Shown here: piece by piece, positions 53,564 through 63,997 of the stretch
Numbering within the stretch: position 1 is the stretch's first letter
Layout of the letters: each line of letters begins with the position of its first letter
Assembly (NCBI RefSeq): GCF_010731295.1
Contig: NZ_AP022579.1
Location: 3,472,001 to 3,536,000 of the forward strand
Direction of reading: 5' to 3'
Origin: Mycolicibacterium boenickei
Lineage (GTDB): Bacteria; Actinomycetota; Actinomycetes; Mycobacteriales; Mycobacteriaceae
Length of the DNA stretch: 64,000 nucleotides
Translations under genes and position numbers: made by a program
The notes under the pieces: generated by a model
What the model saw: the letters and a program-made list of their open reading frames with translations, nothing else
Told to the model about the DNA's origin: nothing
The model's database searches: none

Positions 53564-54814
53564 GTGACGCAGCGTGAGTTTGATCTGGTGCTGTACGGCG
53601 CCACGGGTTTCGCCGGAAAACTGACCGCCGAATACCTGGCCAGGGCCGGGGGGTCGGCCCGGATCGCCCTGGCCGGCCGTTCGGAGGAGCGCTTGCGCGC
53701 GATCCGCGACGGTCTGGGCGCCGCCGCGCAGTCCTGGCCGCTGGTGACCGCGGACGCCACCTCTCAGGCCTCACTCGACGCGATGGCCGCGCGCACCCAG
53801 GTGGTGGTGACGACCGTGGGTCCCTACGCGCGCTACGGCATGCCGTTGGTCGCGGCCTGCGCCGCGGCCGGGACCGATTACGCCGATCTCACCGGTGAGA
53901 CCACATTCATCCGCGACAGCATCGACCTGCACCACAAGCAAGCGGTCGACACCGGTGCGCGGATCGTGCATTCGTGCGGATTCGATTCGGTGCCATCCGA
54001 TCTCACGGTGTACGCCCTCTATCAACGTGCCCTCGCCGACGGCGCGGGTGAGCTCGGCGACACCAACCTGGTGGTCCGCAGTTTCGCCGGCGGTGTGTCA
54101 GGCGGCACGGTGGCCTCGATGCTGGAGCTGCTCGACACGCTGTCGTCGGATCCGGAGGCCCGGGCGTTGATGAACGATCCGTACACGCTGAGCCCCGACC
54201 GCGGGGCCGAGCCCGAACTCGGCGCACAGCCGGACGTGCGGTGGCGGCGAGGTGGTGAGATCGCTCCCGAACTTGCCGGCTACTGGACCGGCGCGTTCGC
54301 GATGGCCGCGCCGAACACCCGAATCGTGCGGCGTAGCAACGCATTACTGAACTACGCCTACGGACGCCGCTTCGAGTACGCCGAGCAGATGAGCCTGGGC
54401 CGCTCGGTCGCCGCGCCGCTGGCCGCGGCGGCGGTGACGGGTGCCAACGCCTTCACGCTCGGCGTCGGCGGTCGCTACTTCAACCGGCTCCCCGGCGGCC
54501 TGGTCGCGAAGGTGGCGCCCAAACCGGGAACCGGTCCCAGCGAACGCGCCCGCGAGCGGGGCCACTACCGCGTCGAGACGTACACCACCACGACTTCGGG
54601 TGCGCGGTACGTGACAAGCATGGCCCAGCAAGGCGATCCCGGATACAAGTCGACCGCGGTGTTGCTCGGAGAGTGCGGGCTGGCGCTGGCAACCGACCGT
54701 GAGGCGCTGTCGGACCGGCGCGGCGTGCTGACGCCGGTGGCCGCGATGGGCGATGTCCTGCTCACCCGGCTACCAGCCGCCGGAGTGTCGCTCGAGACCA
54801 CCAAGCTGGGCTGA
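53564..54814 (+). CDS. Rv2449c-like NADP-binding enoyl reductase / saccharopine dehydrogenase-like protein
   Basis: A 416-residue protein of the trans-acting enoyl reductase family, with Rossmann motif LVLYGATGFAGKLTAEYLAR (residues about 6-25) and GLTGETTFIRDSID-type and CGFDSVPSDL motifs. It is the positional orthologue of Rv2449c, annotated as a saccharopine dehydrogenase-like protein. Relatives act on fatty-acid or polyketide chains; the substrate here is not known. The GTG at 53564 follows the S9 gene stop by 10 bp. Confidence 0.85.
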   Translation: MTQREFDLVLYGATGFAGKLTAEYLARAGGSARIALAGRSEERLRAIRDGLGAAAQSWPLVTADATSQASLDAMAARTQVVVTTVGPYARYGMPLVAACAAAGTDYADLTGETTFIRDSIDLHHKQAVDTGARIVHSCGFDSVPSDLTVYALYQRALADGAGELGDTNLVVRSFAGGVSGGTVASMLELLDTLSSDPEARALMNDPYTLSPDRGAEPELGAQPDVRWRRGGEIAPELAGYWTGAFAMAAPNTRIVRRSNALLNYAYGRRFEYAEQMSLGRSVAAPLAAAAVTGANAFTLGVGGRYFNRLPGGLVAKVAPKPGTGPSERARERGHYRVETYTTTTSGARYVTSMAQQGDPGYKSTAVLLGECGLALATDREALSDRRGVLTPVAAMGDVLLTRLPAAGVSLETTKLG

Positions 54815-54930
54815 GCCGCCCCGACATGAATCGATCGGCCTGCGTCGAACACCTGTGGGACAAGATCAGATTCGACTAGTGTCGGTGCCGAGGACTTCCA
54901 GTACGCCAGCAACGAAGGTGGGATAGAAAA

Positions 54931-55551
54931 ATGGCCGGTCTCGACGATCTGTTCGCACAGATCCCCGTGGCGGATATCGCAAGCAAGCTCGGCGCGGATG
55001 AAGGCGAGGTGAACGCCGCCATCAAGACCCTGGTTCCGGCCCTGGTCGGCGGTGTGGCAGAGAACGTACAAGCTGACAACATCGATTCGAGCGACCTCGA
55101 GTCCGCGGTCACCGCCCAGGGTGCGAGCGGTCTGCTCGACGGCGGGGTGAGCGTCGACCAGGTCGACGCGAACGAGGGCAACCAGATCGTCTCGAAGATC
55201 TTCGGTGGCAACGACAGCAACCAGGTCGCCTCGGCGTTGGCAGGCACCGGCGCCGGCGGCGGTGATCTGATCAAGAAGCTGCTGCCGATCCTGGCCCCCA
55301 TCGTGCTCGCCTACATCGGCAAGCAGTTCGCGCAGAAGAACGCGGCTCCGGCCGAGGCGGCCCCGCAGGCGTCCGGCGGGGGCGGGCTCGGGGACATCCT
55401 CGGCAGCATCCTGGGCGGAGCGGTCGGTGGCGGTGCCGCCGCCAACAACAACCCGCTGGGCAGCATCCTCGGCAGCGTGCTCGGCGGCGGTGGCGGCCAG
55501 AACAACGCCATCGGCGAGATCCTCGGCGGCCTGCTCGGCGGCAAGAAGTAA
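54931..55551 (+). CDS. DUF937-domain protein
   Basis: A 206-residue protein beginning MAGLDDLFAQIPVADIASKLG, an N-terminal helical DUF937 domain (residues about 1-135) and a Gly/Ala/Asn-rich C-terminus with repeated ILGSILGG-type units. The function of DUF937 is unknown. AAGGTGGGATAGAAAA precedes the ATG. A terminator follows, so it is a single-gene unit. Confidence 0.85.
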   Translation: MAGLDDLFAQIPVADIASKLGADEGEVNAAIKTLVPALVGGVAENVQADNIDSSDLESAVTAQGASGLLDGGVSVDQVDANEGNQIVSKIFGGNDSNQVASALAGTGAGGGDLIKKLLPILAPIVLAYIGKQFAQKNAAPAEAAPQASGGGGLGDILGSILGGAVGGGAAANNNPLGSILGSVLGGGGGQNNAIGEILGGLLGGKK

Positions 55552-55570
55552 CTTCGGCACAGACCGGCTC

Positions 55571-55624
55571 GAAAGCCTCCGACGCCCAGCGAACGCACCG
55601 GGCATCGGGGGCTTTCGCGTTTCA
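55571..55624 (+). terminator. Rho-independent terminator after the DUF937 gene
   Basis: GAAAGCCTCCGA (55571-55582) pairs with TCGGGGGCTTTC (55605-55616, one G-U pair), followed by CGCGTTTC. Confidence 0.8.
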
Positions 55625-55638
55625 GTGCACGTCCTTCT

Positions 55639-55644
55639 TAGAAT
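55639..55644 (+). promoter_or_regulatory. -10 box of a leaderless valS promoter
   Basis: TAGAAT is followed by six bases and the GTG start at 55651, and no ribosome-binding site is present. Confidence 0.6.
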
Positions 55645-55650
55645 GGCTCG

Positions 55651-58305
55651 GTGACTCCCACCCCTGACAATCGTGCCGATGCCCTCCCCAAATCCTGGGA
55701 TCCGGCCGCGGTAGAAGCCGACCTGTACCAGGGCTGGGTGGATGCCGGATACTTCACCGCCGATCCGGCCAGCGAAAAGCCTCCGTACTCGATCGTGTTG
55801 CCGCCGCCGAACGTGACCGGCAGCCTGCACATGGGCCACGCGCTCGACCACACCCTGATGGATGCCCTCACCCGGCGTAAGCGCATGCAGGGATATGAGG
55901 TGCTGTGGCTGCCCGGGATGGACCATGCCGGCATCGCCACCCAGACCGTGGTGGAGAAGCAGCTCGCCGCTGACGGCAAGACGAAGGAAGACTTCGGTCG
56001 AGAGCTGTTCGTCGAGAAGGTGTGGGACTGGAAGCGCGAATCCGGCGGCACGATCGGCGGCCAGATGCGTCGTCTCGGTGACGGCGTGGACTGGAGCCGG
56101 GACCGCTTCACCATGGACGAGGGCCTGTCGCGGGCGGTGCGCACCATCTTCAAGCGCCTGTTCGACGCCGGGCTGATCTACCAGGCCGAGCGGTTGGTGA
56201 ACTGGTCGCCGGTGCTGGAGACCGCGATCAGTGACCTCGAGGTCAAGTACGAGGACGTCGAGGGTGAGCTGGTCTCGTTCCGCTACGGCTCGATGAACGA
56301 CGACGAGCCCCACATCATCGTCGCCACCACCCGCGTCGAGACCATGCTCGGTGACACCGCGATCGCCGTGCATCCCGACGACGAGCGGTACCGCCACCTG
56401 GTCGGGACGACGCTGCCGCACCCGTTCGTCGACCACGGGATGGTGATCGTGGCCGACACCCACGTCGACCCCGAATTCGGAACCGGCGCAGTCAAAGTCA
56501 CCCCCGCGCACGACCCCAACGACTTCGAGATCGGCCTGCGCCATCAGCTGCCGATGCCGACCATCATGGACGCCAAGGGCCGGATCGCCGACACCGGAAC
56601 CCAATTCGACGGCATGGACCGGTTCGAGGCCCGGGTCAAGGTGCGTGAGGCGCTGGCCGAGCAGGGCCGGATCGTCGAGGAGAAGCGGCCCTACCTGCAC
56701 AGCGTCGGACACTCGGAGCGCAGCGGCGAGCCCATCGAGCCGCGGCTGTCGCTGCAGTGGTGGGTCAAGGTGGAAGGCCTGGCCAAGGCGGCAGGCGACG
56801 CGGTGCGCAACGGCAACACCGTGATTCACCCGCCGAGCCTGGAGCCGCGCTGGTTCGCCTGGGTGGACAACATGCACGACTGGTGCATCTCCCGGCAGCT
56901 GTGGTGGGGACACCGGATCCCGATCTGGCACGGCCCCAACGGCGAAACGGTGTGCGTCGGCCCCGACGAGACCCCGCCGGCCGGCTGGGAACAGGACCCC
57001 GACGTTCTCGACACCTGGTTCTCCTCGGCACTGTGGCCGTTCTCCACCATGGGCTGGCCCGACCACACCCCGGACCTGGCCAAGTTCTACCCGACGTCGG
57101 TGCTGGTCACGGGCTACGACATCCTGTTCTTCTGGGTGGCCCGGATGATGATGTTCGGCACCTTCGTCGGCGACGACCCGGCCATCACGTTCGACGGGGC
57201 GCGGGGCCCGCAGGTTCCCTTTGAGAACGTCTTTCTGCACGGGCTCATCCGCGACGAGTTCGGGCGCAAGATGAGCAAGTCGCGCGGCAACGGCATCGAC
57301 CCGCTGGACTGGGTGGAGAAGTTCGGCGCCGATGCCCTGCGCTTCACCCTGGCCCGCGGTGCCAGCCCCGGCGGCGACCTGTCGATCGGCGAGGATCACG
57401 CCAGGGCCTCCCGGAACTTCGCCACCAAGCTGTTCAATGCCACGCGATTTGCGTTGATGAATGGTGCGGCGCCCGCTCCGGTGCCTGCCGCGAGCGAGCT
57501 GACCGACGCCGACCGCTGGATCCTCGGTCGCCTCGAAGAGGTTCGCGCCGAAGTGGATGCGGCCCTGGACAGCTATGAGTTCAGCCGAGCCTGCGAATCG
57601 CTGTACCACTTCGCCTGGGACGAGTTCTGCGACTGGTACGTGGAATTGGCCAAGGTGCAGCTGGGAGAGGGCGTGGCTCATACCACGGCCGTGCTGGCGG
57701 CCGTGCTCGACGCTCTGCTCAAGCTGCTGCACCCGGTCATGCCGTTCGTCACCGAGACCCTGTGGAAGACGCTGACCGACGGCGAGTCGATCGTCATCGC
57801 CCAGTGGCCGCAGCCGTCCGGCATCGCGCTGGATCCTGAAGCGGCACAACACATCGCCGACATGCAGAAGCTGATCACCGAGGTGCGCCGCTTCCGCAGC
57901 GATCAGGGGCTGGCCGACCGGCAGCGGGTTCCGGCCCGGCTGTCGGCCGTCGCCGAGGCCGGCCTGACCGAGCAACTGCCCGCAGTCACCGCGTTGGCCT
58001 GGCTGACCGACGCCGGTGACGGGTTCACCCCGTCGGCCTCGGTCGAGGTGCGCCTGACCCAGGCCACGGTGCTCGTCGAGGTGGACACCTCGGGCACCGT
58101 CGACGTCGCGGCCGAGCGTCGCAGGCTGGAGAAGGACCTGGCCGCCGCGCAGAAGGAACTCGCCACCACGACGGCGAAGCTCGGTAACGAGGCGTTCCTG
58201 GCCAAGGCGCCCGAGAACGTCGTCGACAAGATCCGCGGCCGTCAGCAGTTGGCCGGCGAAGAGGTCGAGCGCATCAACGCCCGCCTGGCTGGGTTGGCCA
58301 AGTGA
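55651..58305 (+). CDS. valS: Valyl-tRNA synthetase
   Basis: An 884-residue class I synthetase that charges tRNA-Val. The HIGH motif is His60-Met-Gly-His63 ([11 protein letters not shown]) and KMSKS begins at Lys540 ([10 protein letters not shown]). The editing domain lies at about residues 190-340, the anticodon-binding domain follows, and a C-terminal coiled-coil tRNA arm (about 810-880) ends the protein. The GTG start is supported by the leaderless -10 box. The Rv2448c orthologue; its stop overlaps the folC start (GTGA). Confidence 0.97.
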   Translation: MTPTPDNRADALPKSWDPAAVEADLYQGWVDAGYFTADPASEKPPYSIVLPPPNVTGSLHMGHALDHTLMDALTRRKRMQGYEVLWLPGMDHAGIATQTVVEKQLAADGKTKEDFGRELFVEKVWDWKRESGGTIGGQMRRLGDGVDWSRDRFTMDEGLSRAVRTIFKRLFDAGLIYQAERLVNWSPVLETAISDLEVKYEDVEGELVSFRYGSMNDDEPHIIVATTRVETMLGDTAIAVHPDDERYRHLVGTTLPHPFVDHGMVIVADTHVDPEFGTGAVKVTPAHDPNDFEIGLRHQLPMPTIMDAKGRIADTGTQFDGMDRFEARVKVREALAEQGRIVEEKRPYLHSVGHSERSGEPIEPRLSLQWWVKVEGLAKAAGDAVRNGNTVIHPPSLEPRWFAWVDNMHDWCISRQLWWGHRIPIWHGPNGETVCVGPDETPPAGWEQDPDVLDTWFSSALWPFSTMGWPDHTPDLAKFYPTSVLVTGYDILFFWVARMMMFGTFVGDDPAITFDGARGPQVPFENVFLHGLIRDEFGRKMSKSRGNGIDPLDWVEKFGADALRFTLARGASPGGDLSIGEDHARASRNFATKLFNATRFALMNGAAPAPVPAASELTDADRWILGRLEEVRAEVDAALDSYEFSRACESLYHFAWDEFCDWYVELAKVQLGEGVAHTTAVLAAVLDALLKLLHPVMPFVTETLWKTLTDGESIVIAQWPQPSGIALDPEAAQHIADMQKLITEVRRFRSDQGLADRQRVPARLSAVAEAGLTEQLPAVTALAWLTDAGDGFTPSASVEVRLTQATVLVEVDTSGTVDVAAERRRLEKDLAAAQKELATTTAKLGNEAFLAKAPENVVDKIRGRQQLAGEEVERINARLAGLAK

Positions 58306-59708
58306 CTGATCCGGTTCCCACGCCGGACGAGATCGCGGCGCTGCTGCAGGTCGAGCACCTGCTCGATCAGCGGTGGCCCGAGACCAAGCTGGATCCCAGC
58401 ACGGCACGGATCTCGGCCCTGCTGGAGTTGCTGGGTTCACCGCAGCGGGCCTACCCCTCGATCCATGTCGCGGGGACCAACGGGAAGACGTCGGTGGCGC
58501 GCATCATCGATGCGCTGCTGACCGCGCTGCACCGGCGCACGGGACGCACCACCAGCCCGCATCTGCAGTCTGCGGTGGAGCGCATCTCGATCGATGGAAA
58601 GCCCATCACCCCAGCGCAATACGTGGATACCTATCGCGAGATCGAACCGTTCGTCGAACTGGTGGACCGGCAGTCCGAGGCTGCCGGCGGCCCGAAGATG
58701 AGCAAGTTCGAGGTCCTCACGGCGATGGCCTTCGCGGCGTTCGCCGACGTGCCCATCGACGTCGCGGTCATCGAGGTCGGGATGGGCGGACGCTGGGACG
58801 CCACCAACGTCGTCAACGCCCCGGTCGCGGTGATCACCCCGATCGGCCTCGACCACACCGACTACCTCGGCGACACGATCGCCGAGATCGCGGGGGAGAA
58901 GGCCGGCATCATCACCCGCCAGCCCGACGATCTGGTGCCGACCGACACCGTGGCGGTCATCGGCAAGCAGGTTCCCGAGGCCATGGAGGTGCTGCTGGCC
59001 GAAGCGGTGCGCGCCGATGCCGCCGTGGCCCGCGAGGACTCCGAGTTCGCGGTGCTGAGCAGGCAGGTCGCGATCGGCGGGCAGCTGCTGGAGCTGCAGG
59101 GCCTCAGCGGGGTGTATTCGGACATCTTCCTGCCGCTGCACGGTGAGCATCAGGCCCACAACGCAGTGCTGGCCCTGGCGGCCGTCGAGGCGTTCTTCGG
59201 CGCGGGCGCCGACCGCCAGCTCGACGTCGAGGCGATCCGGGCCGGTTTCGCGGCGGTGCGCAGCCCGGGCCGCTTGGAGCGGATGCGAAGTGCACCAACG
59301 GTTTTCATTGATGCTGCGCACAATCCGGCGGGTGCCACGGCGCTGGCGCAGACGCTGCAGGAAGAGTTCGACTTCCGCTTCCTGGTCGGCGTGGTGTCGG
59401 TGATGGCGGACAAGGATGCCGGCGGCGTCCTGAACGCGTTGGAGCCGGTGTTCGATCAGATCGTGATCACCCACAACGGCTCACCGCGGGCGATGGATGT
59501 CGAGGCACTGGCGTCGCTGGCCGAAGAGCGTTTCGGGCAGGACCGGGTGATCACCGCCACGACATTGGCGGACGCCATCGAGACCGCCACCGCCCTGGTC
59601 GAAGAGGCCGGGGCCGACGAAGGCCTGTCCGGGGCCGGCATGGTGATCACCGGTTCGGTGGTGACCGCCGGTGAGGCCCGGACCCTGTTCGGACGGGACC
59701 CACAGTGA
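58302..59708 (+). CDS. folC: Folylpolyglutamate synthase/dihydrofolate synthase
   Basis: A 468-residue ATP-dependent ligase that adds glutamate to folates. The P-loop GTNGKTS is at residues 58-64, the omega loop [11 protein letters not shown] follows, and the central domain contains [16 protein letters not shown] and [23 protein letters not shown]. The C-terminal Mur ligase-like domain contains DAAHNPAGA. It overlaps valS by 4 bp and its stop overlaps the next gene start (GTGA), so the three genes form one operon. Confidence 0.96.
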   Translation: MTDPVPTPDEIAALLQVEHLLDQRWPETKLDPSTARISALLELLGSPQRAYPSIHVAGTNGKTSVARIIDALLTALHRRTGRTTSPHLQSAVERISIDGKPITPAQYVDTYREIEPFVELVDRQSEAAGGPKMSKFEVLTAMAFAAFADVPIDVAVIEVGMGGRWDATNVVNAPVAVITPIGLDHTDYLGDTIAEIAGEKAGIITRQPDDLVPTDTVAVIGKQVPEAMEVLLAEAVRADAAVAREDSEFAVLSRQVAIGGQLLELQGLSGVYSDIFLPLHGEHQAHNAVLALAAVEAFFGAGADRQLDVEAIRAGFAAVRSPGRLERMRSAPTVFIDAAHNPAGATALAQTLQEEFDFRFLVGVVSVMADKDAGGVLNALEPVFDQIVITHNGSPRAMDVEALASLAEERFGQDRVITATTLADAIETATALVEEAGADEGLSGAGMVITGSVVTAGEARTLFGRDPQ

Positions 59709-60124
59709 GCGATCAGACCCCTGGCGATCAGACGCCGAGCGAGAAGCCGGCACCGCCGGATCCGTGGAAGAGCTTCCGCGGGGTGATGGCGGGGACGCTG
59801 ATCCTCGAGGCGATCGTCGTATTGCTGGCTCTGCCGGTGGTCGGTGTCAGCGGGACCGGGCTGACCTGGACGTCGGGCGGCTTCGTGGTCGGGCTGGCCA
59901 TCGTGTTGATCCTGATGTCGGGGATCCAGGGCCGGCCCTGGGCCATCTGGGCCAACCTGGGCATCCAGCTGGTGGTGATCGCCGGTGCGCTCGTCCATGG
60001 GGCAATCGGCTTCATCGGCGTGATCTTCGCAGTGGTCTGGCTGCTGATCGTGTACCTGCGGGGTGAGGTCAAACGCCGGCAGGCGCGTGGCCTGCTGCCG
60101 GGGCAGCAACCGCCCAGCGAATAG
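59705..60124 (+). CDS. DUF4233 membrane protein (Rv2446c homologue)
   Basis: A 139-residue protein with four hydrophobic segments (residues about 26-48, 55-73, 80-98 and 100-118) and charged ends. It matches the mycobacterial DUF4233 family encoded directly after folC. Its role is unknown. GTG 59705 overlaps the folC stop. Confidence 0.88.
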   Translation: MSDQTPGDQTPSEKPAPPDPWKSFRGVMAGTLILEAIVVLLALPVVGVSGTGLTWTSGGFVVGLAIVLILMSGIQGRPWAIWANLGIQLVVIAGALVHGAIGFIGVIFAVVWLLIVYLRGEVKRRQARGLLPGQQPPSE

Positions 60125-60195
60125 GCCGGTGATAGCTGCGCCACAGTGCGGTCTCGGTCGGGACCCCGAGATGGCGCGGCGCGGTTACCGACCGG

Positions 60196-60201
60196 TACGC
60201 T
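60196..60201 (+). promoter_or_regulatory. -10 box of a leaderless ndkA promoter
   Basis: TACGCT is followed by seven bases and the GTG at 60209; there is no Shine-Dalgarno sequence. Confidence 0.5.
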
Positions 60202-60208
60202 CTCTGCC

Positions 60209-60631
60209 GTGACTGAGCAGACCCTTGTGTTGATCAAGCCCGACGGCGTGCAGCGCCACCTGGTCGGGGAGATCCTCGGCCGGATCGAGCGCAAGGGTCT
60301 GACCCTGGCGGCGCTCGAACTCAAGAACGTCAGCGTCGAGCTGGCCAAGCAGCACTACGCCGAGCACGACGGCAAGCCGTTCTTCGATTCGCTGCTGGAG
60401 TTCATCACCTCCGGACCCGTCGTCGCGGCCATCGTCGAGGGCCCGCGCGCCATCGCCGCGTTCCGTCAGATCGCCGGCGGCACCGATCCGGTGGAGAAGG
60501 CTGTGCCCGGCACCATCCGCGGTGACCTGGCGCTTGTGACCCAGGACAACCTCGTGCACGGCTCGGATTCTCCGGAGTCGGCGGCCCGCGAGATCGCCCT
60601 GTGGTTCCCTGGCGAAGCCTCCGCCCGATAA
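60209..60631 (+). CDS. ndkA: Nucleoside diphosphate kinase
   Basis: A 140-residue enzyme that balances nucleoside triphosphate pools. The active-site histidine is His117 in [27 protein letters not shown] and the Kpn-like loop [18 protein letters not shown] are present. It is the Rv2445c orthologue. GTG 60209 gives the family N-terminus [12 protein letters not shown]; the longer frame has no support. Confidence 0.97.
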   Translation: MTEQTLVLIKPDGVQRHLVGEILGRIERKGLTLAALELKNVSVELAKQHYAEHDGKPFFDSLLEFITSGPVVAAIVEGPRAIAAFRQIAGGTDPVEKAVPGTIRGDLALVTQDNLVHGSDSPESAAREIALWFPGEASAR

Positions 60632-60920
60632 ACCTTCTCGCAGTCTGGTCAGTACCGCGTCAGTGATGTGGGATACTGGTTGCGGGTAGCCAGCCTCAAC
60701 CGAGGCTGAACACCCGAATGAAGACTTCGACGAGCGCGACCACCGCAATCCGGTGCGGCGCGGGCCGTCCAGCCATCATTCAGCCAGGCACCGGGTGGGT
60801 TCGGTAGCGAGCCGCCCGGAGCGAGACCACAACAAGTCCGGGGAAAGTGTCCCGGGCCAATAGCGGAAGCCCTCGCGTGGCCGCGTCGATACGACGCGCC
60901 CGGGGGCTTGAGGAGAATTC
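60632..60920 (+). promoter_or_regulatory. Structured 5' leader and promoter region of rne
   Basis: About 290 bp with several perfect hairpins: CAGCCTC-AACC-GAGGCTG (60691-60708), GGGA/TCCC near 60840-60853, and CGCGTCG-ATA-CGACGCG (60882-60898) enclosed by AAGCCC/GGGGCTT, ending at GAGGAG before the GTG. GATACT near 60672 is a possible -10. RNase E genes in other bacteria are autoregulated through leader hairpins, so the same is possible here. Confidence 0.55.
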
Positions 60921-63900
60921 GTGGCCGAAGATGCCCAGAATGACGACCTATCAACCCAGACTCCGCAACAGGAGGGACTGCCCGAGCGCCTGAGAGTCCA
61001 CTCGCTGGCGCGGGTACTAGGCACCACCAGTCGGCGTGTGCTCGATGCCTTGGCGGAGTTCGACGGTCGTCAGCGCAGCGCGCATTCCACGATCGACAAG
61101 GTCGACGCCGAGCGCGTCCGTGACGCGCTGGCGGTCGAGTCGGCCGAGGCGCCCGTTGTGCAGGCCGAACCTGCGCAGGCGGAACTGGTCCAGGTTGAGG
61201 CCGTGGCGGTTACCGTGACCGAGCCCGCGGCAGCTCCGGCTCAAGCCGAACCCGCCGCCGCGGACGCTGCGGAGGGTGACGCCGAACCGGCTGCCGACGA
61301 GCGGTCACAGGCCGACGTCGCACTGGTCGGTGACGAGCCCGAATCCCGGTTGATCCTGGAGACCGCGAACATTCCGTCGGCCCGGGAGGCCCACACCGAG
61401 CGTGCCGACTACCTGCCGCTGTTCGTGGCGCCGCAGCCCGTCAGCTTCGTGCAGGTGCACGTCGACGAGGATGACGACGACGAAGACGACGACGCCGATA
61501 CCGGCAGCGACGCCGACTCCGAGAGCGACGACGAGCAGGCGGATCGCCCCGCCGCGCGCCGGCGACGTCGTGGACGCCGCGGGCGTGGTCGAGGCCGCGG
61601 CGAGCAGGCCGACGACAACGGCCCGGAATCCGACAACGACACCACCGATGACCAGAGCGAATCCGACCAGGATTCCGAGGACGACTCCGACGATTCGGAC
61701 GAGGGCAACGACGAGGACACCACCGGCAGCGACGGCACCAGCCGGCGTCGCCGTCGTCGCCGCAGGCGCAAGTCCGGCTCGGGCGACAACGACGACGCGG
61801 GCTCACCCGATGACCCGCCCAACACCGTCGTGCACGAGCGCGCCCCGCGCGCCGAGCGGTCGGGCAAGAGCAGCGACGATTCGGAGATCCAGGGGATCAG
61901 CGGATCGACCCGCCTGGAGGCCAAGCGCCAGCGCCGCCGCGACGGTCGCGACGCAGGCCGTCGTCGCCCGCCGATCCTGAGCGAGGCAGAGTTCCTGGCC
62001 CGTCGCGAGGCCGTCGAGCGCACCATGATCGTGCGTGACAAGGTGCGCACCGAGCCGCCGCACGAGGGGGCCCGCTACACCCAGATCGCCGTGCTGGAAG
62101 ACGGCGTCGTCGTCGAGCACTTCGTCACTTCGGCGGCGTCGGCCTCCCTGGTCGGCAACATCTACCTCGGCATCGTGCAGAACGTGCTGCCCTCGATGGA
62201 GGCCGCCTTCGTCGACATCGGCCGCGGCCGCAACGGCGTGCTCTATGCCGGTGAGGTGAACTGGGAGGCCGCCGGGCTCGGCGGCTCGAACCGCAAGATC
62301 GAGCAGGCGCTCAAGCCGGGCGACTACGTGGTGGTGCAGGTCAGCAAGGACCCGGTGGGACACAAGGGTGCCCGCCTCACCACGCAGGTTTCGCTGGCCG
62401 GCCGCTACCTGGTCTACGTCCCGGGCGCATCGTCGACCGGGATCAGCCGCAAGCTGCCCGACACCGAACGTCAGCGGCTCAAGGAGATCCTCAAAGAGGT
62501 CGTGCCCGCCGACGCGGGCGTGATCATCCGTACCGCCTCAGAAGGCGTCAAGGAAGAGGACATCCGCTCCGACGTCGAGCGGCTGCAGCAGCGCTGGACC
62601 GAGATCGAGGCCAAGGCCGCCGAGGTCACCGCGAAGAAGGCCGGCGCCGCCGTCGCCCTCTACGAAGAGCCCGATGTTCTGGTCAAGGTGATCCGCGACC
62701 TGTTCAACGAGGACTTCTCGGGTCTGATCGTCTCCGGTGACGAGGCCTGGGACACGATCAACAAGTACGTGAACACCGTCGCCCCCGACCTGGTCGGCCG
62801 GCTGACGAAGTACGAACCGGCCGGTGGCGCCGATGCGCCCGACGTCTTCGCCGTGCACCGCATCGACGAGCAGCTGGCCAAGGCGATGGACCGCAAGGTG
62901 TGGCTGCCCTCGGGCGGAACCCTGGTCATCGACCGCACCGAGGCGATGACCGTCGTCGACGTCAACACCGGCAAGTTCACCGGTGCCGGCGGCAACCTCG
63001 AGCAGACCGTCACCCGCAACAACCTCGAAGCCGCCGAGGAGATCGTGCGGCAACTGCGGTTGCGCGACATCGGCGGCATCGTGGTGATCGACTTCATCGA
63101 CATGGTGCTGGAATCCAACCGGGATCTGGTGCTGCGCAGGCTGACCGAGGCGCTGGGCCGTGACCGAACGCGTCATCAGGTGTCCGAGGTGACCTCGCTG
63201 GGCCTGGTGCAGCTGACCCGAAAGCGGCTCGGCACCGGTCTGGTCGAGGCGTTCTCGACCACCTGCACGCACTGTGCGGGCCGCGGCATCGTGCTGCACG
63301 GCGACCCGGTCGACACGGCGTCGTCCAACGCCGGCCGCAAGACCGAACCCAGTGGTGGGGGCGGCGGGGGGCGTCGCAGCAAGCGGGGCAAGAAGGGTGC
63401 CGCCCGCCCCGAGCCCGACGAGGTGCCGGTCGTCAAGGTGCCCGACCATCCAGCCGGTGAACATCCGATGTTCAAGGCGATGGCCGCGGCCAACGGTCGT
63501 CACCACGACGACGAGACGCTCGACGAGGACGCCACCGACGAGACGCACGAGGGCGAGAGCGACGAGCAGCTCACCGCCGAGCAGGCGGACCTGACCGGCG
63601 AATCCCCGGACGGTGAGTTCGACGCGCAGGATTCCGACGAATCCGACGAATCCGACGAGGATTCCGACGAGGACACGGATGAGGACGCCGATGAAGACTC
63701 GGTGGAGGACGAGATCGACCTCGACGACGAGGACCTCGACGACGAGGACGATGATCTGGACGACATCGACGACGACTCTGATGAGGATGACTCGGATGAG
63801 GACGACTTCGACGACTCCGAAGACTCCGACGACGCAGACGAGTCCGAAGAGGACGTCTACCAGGCGCCGGAGCCCGTGGTCGTCGAGGCGCCGGCCGGCC

Positions 63901-63959
63901 GCGGCCGCACTCGTCGACGTGCCGCAGCCAGGCCCGCGGGCCCGCCCAGCCACGAGTAG
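60921..63959 (+). CDS. rne: Ribonuclease E/G
   Basis: A 1012-residue endoribonuclease central to mRNA decay and rRNA processing. An N-terminal IF2N-like region (LPERLRVHSLARVLG, residues about 22-65) is followed by acidic and Arg-rich low-complexity segments (about 180-345). The S1 RNA-binding domain lies at about 390-480, and the catalytic domain has the Mg-binding Asp680 (VVDVNTGKF) and Asp724 (VVIDFIDM). The zinc-link cysteines are Cys782 and Cys785 (CTHCAGRG). The C-terminus is strongly acidic. It matches Rv2444c. GTG 60921 has GAGGAG at 8 nt. Confidence 0.95.
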   Translation: MAEDAQNDDLSTQTPQQEGLPERLRVHSLARVLGTTSRRVLDALAEFDGRQRSAHSTIDKVDAERVRDALAVESAEAPVVQAEPAQAELVQVEAVAVTVTEPAAAPAQAEPAAADAAEGDAEPAADERSQADVALVGDEPESRLILETANIPSAREAHTERADYLPLFVAPQPVSFVQVHVDEDDDDEDDDADTGSDADSESDDEQADRPAARRRRRGRRGRGRGRGEQADDNGPESDNDTTDDQSESDQDSEDDSDDSDEGNDEDTTGSDGTSRRRRRRRRRKSGSGDNDDAGSPDDPPNTVVHERAPRAERSGKSSDDSEIQGISGSTRLEAKRQRRRDGRDAGRRRPPILSEAEFLARREAVERTMIVRDKVRTEPPHEGARYTQIAVLEDGVVVEHFVTSAASASLVGNIYLGIVQNVLPSMEAAFVDIGRGRNGVLYAGEVNWEAAGLGGSNRKIEQALKPGDYVVVQVSKDPVGHKGARLTTQVSLAGRYLVYVPGASSTGISRKLPDTERQRLKEILKEVVPADAGVIIRTASEGVKEEDIRSDVERLQQRWTEIEAKAAEVTAKKAGAAVALYEEPDVLVKVIRDLFNEDFSGLIVSGDEAWDTINKYVNTVAPDLVGRLTKYEPAGGADAPDVFAVHRIDEQLAKAMDRKVWLPSGGTLVIDRTEAMTVVDVNTGKFTGAGGNLEQTVTRNNLEAAEEIVRQLRLRDIGGIVVIDFIDMVLESNRDLVLRRLTEALGRDRTRHQVSEVTSLGLVQLTRKRLGTGLVEAFSTTCTHCAGRGIVLHGDPVDTASSNAGRKTEPSGGGGGGRRSKRGKKGAARPEPDEVPVVKVPDHPAGEHPMFKAMAAANGRHHDDETLDEDATDETHEGESDEQLTAEQADLTGESPDGEFDAQDSDESDESDEDSDEDTDEDADEDSVEDEIDLDDEDLDDEDDDLDDIDDDSDEDDSDEDDFDDSEDSDDADESEEDVYQAPEPVVVEAPAGRGRTRRRAAARPAGPPSHE
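63630..63850 (+). repeat. Acidic low-complexity repeat in the rne C-terminus
   Basis: Tandem GAC/GAG/TCC codons encode runs of Asp, Glu and Ser (repeats of SDE and DDE units). This is a disordered acidic segment of RNase E. Confidence 0.85.
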
Positions 63960-63967
63960 AGGGCGGT

Positions 63968-63997
63968 TTGACCCTCTACCCGCTGGTCAAGTACCCT
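63968..63997 (+). promoter_or_regulatory. Sigma-A promoter at the window edge, probably of rplU
   Basis: TTGACC and TACCCT are separated by 18 bp and point to the right. In mycobacteria the ribosomal gene rplU (with rpmA and obg) lies downstream of rne on the same strand, so this is its likely promoter. Confidence 0.6.

Noticed and set aside
55552..55650. T-box leader before valS
   Set aside because: The space is filled by the DUF937 terminator and valS appears leaderless; no T-box sequence is seen.
54565..58440. 1291-residue minus-strand frame over valS
   Set aside because: Antisense of valS, with valS motifs fixed on the other strand and no recognisable domain.
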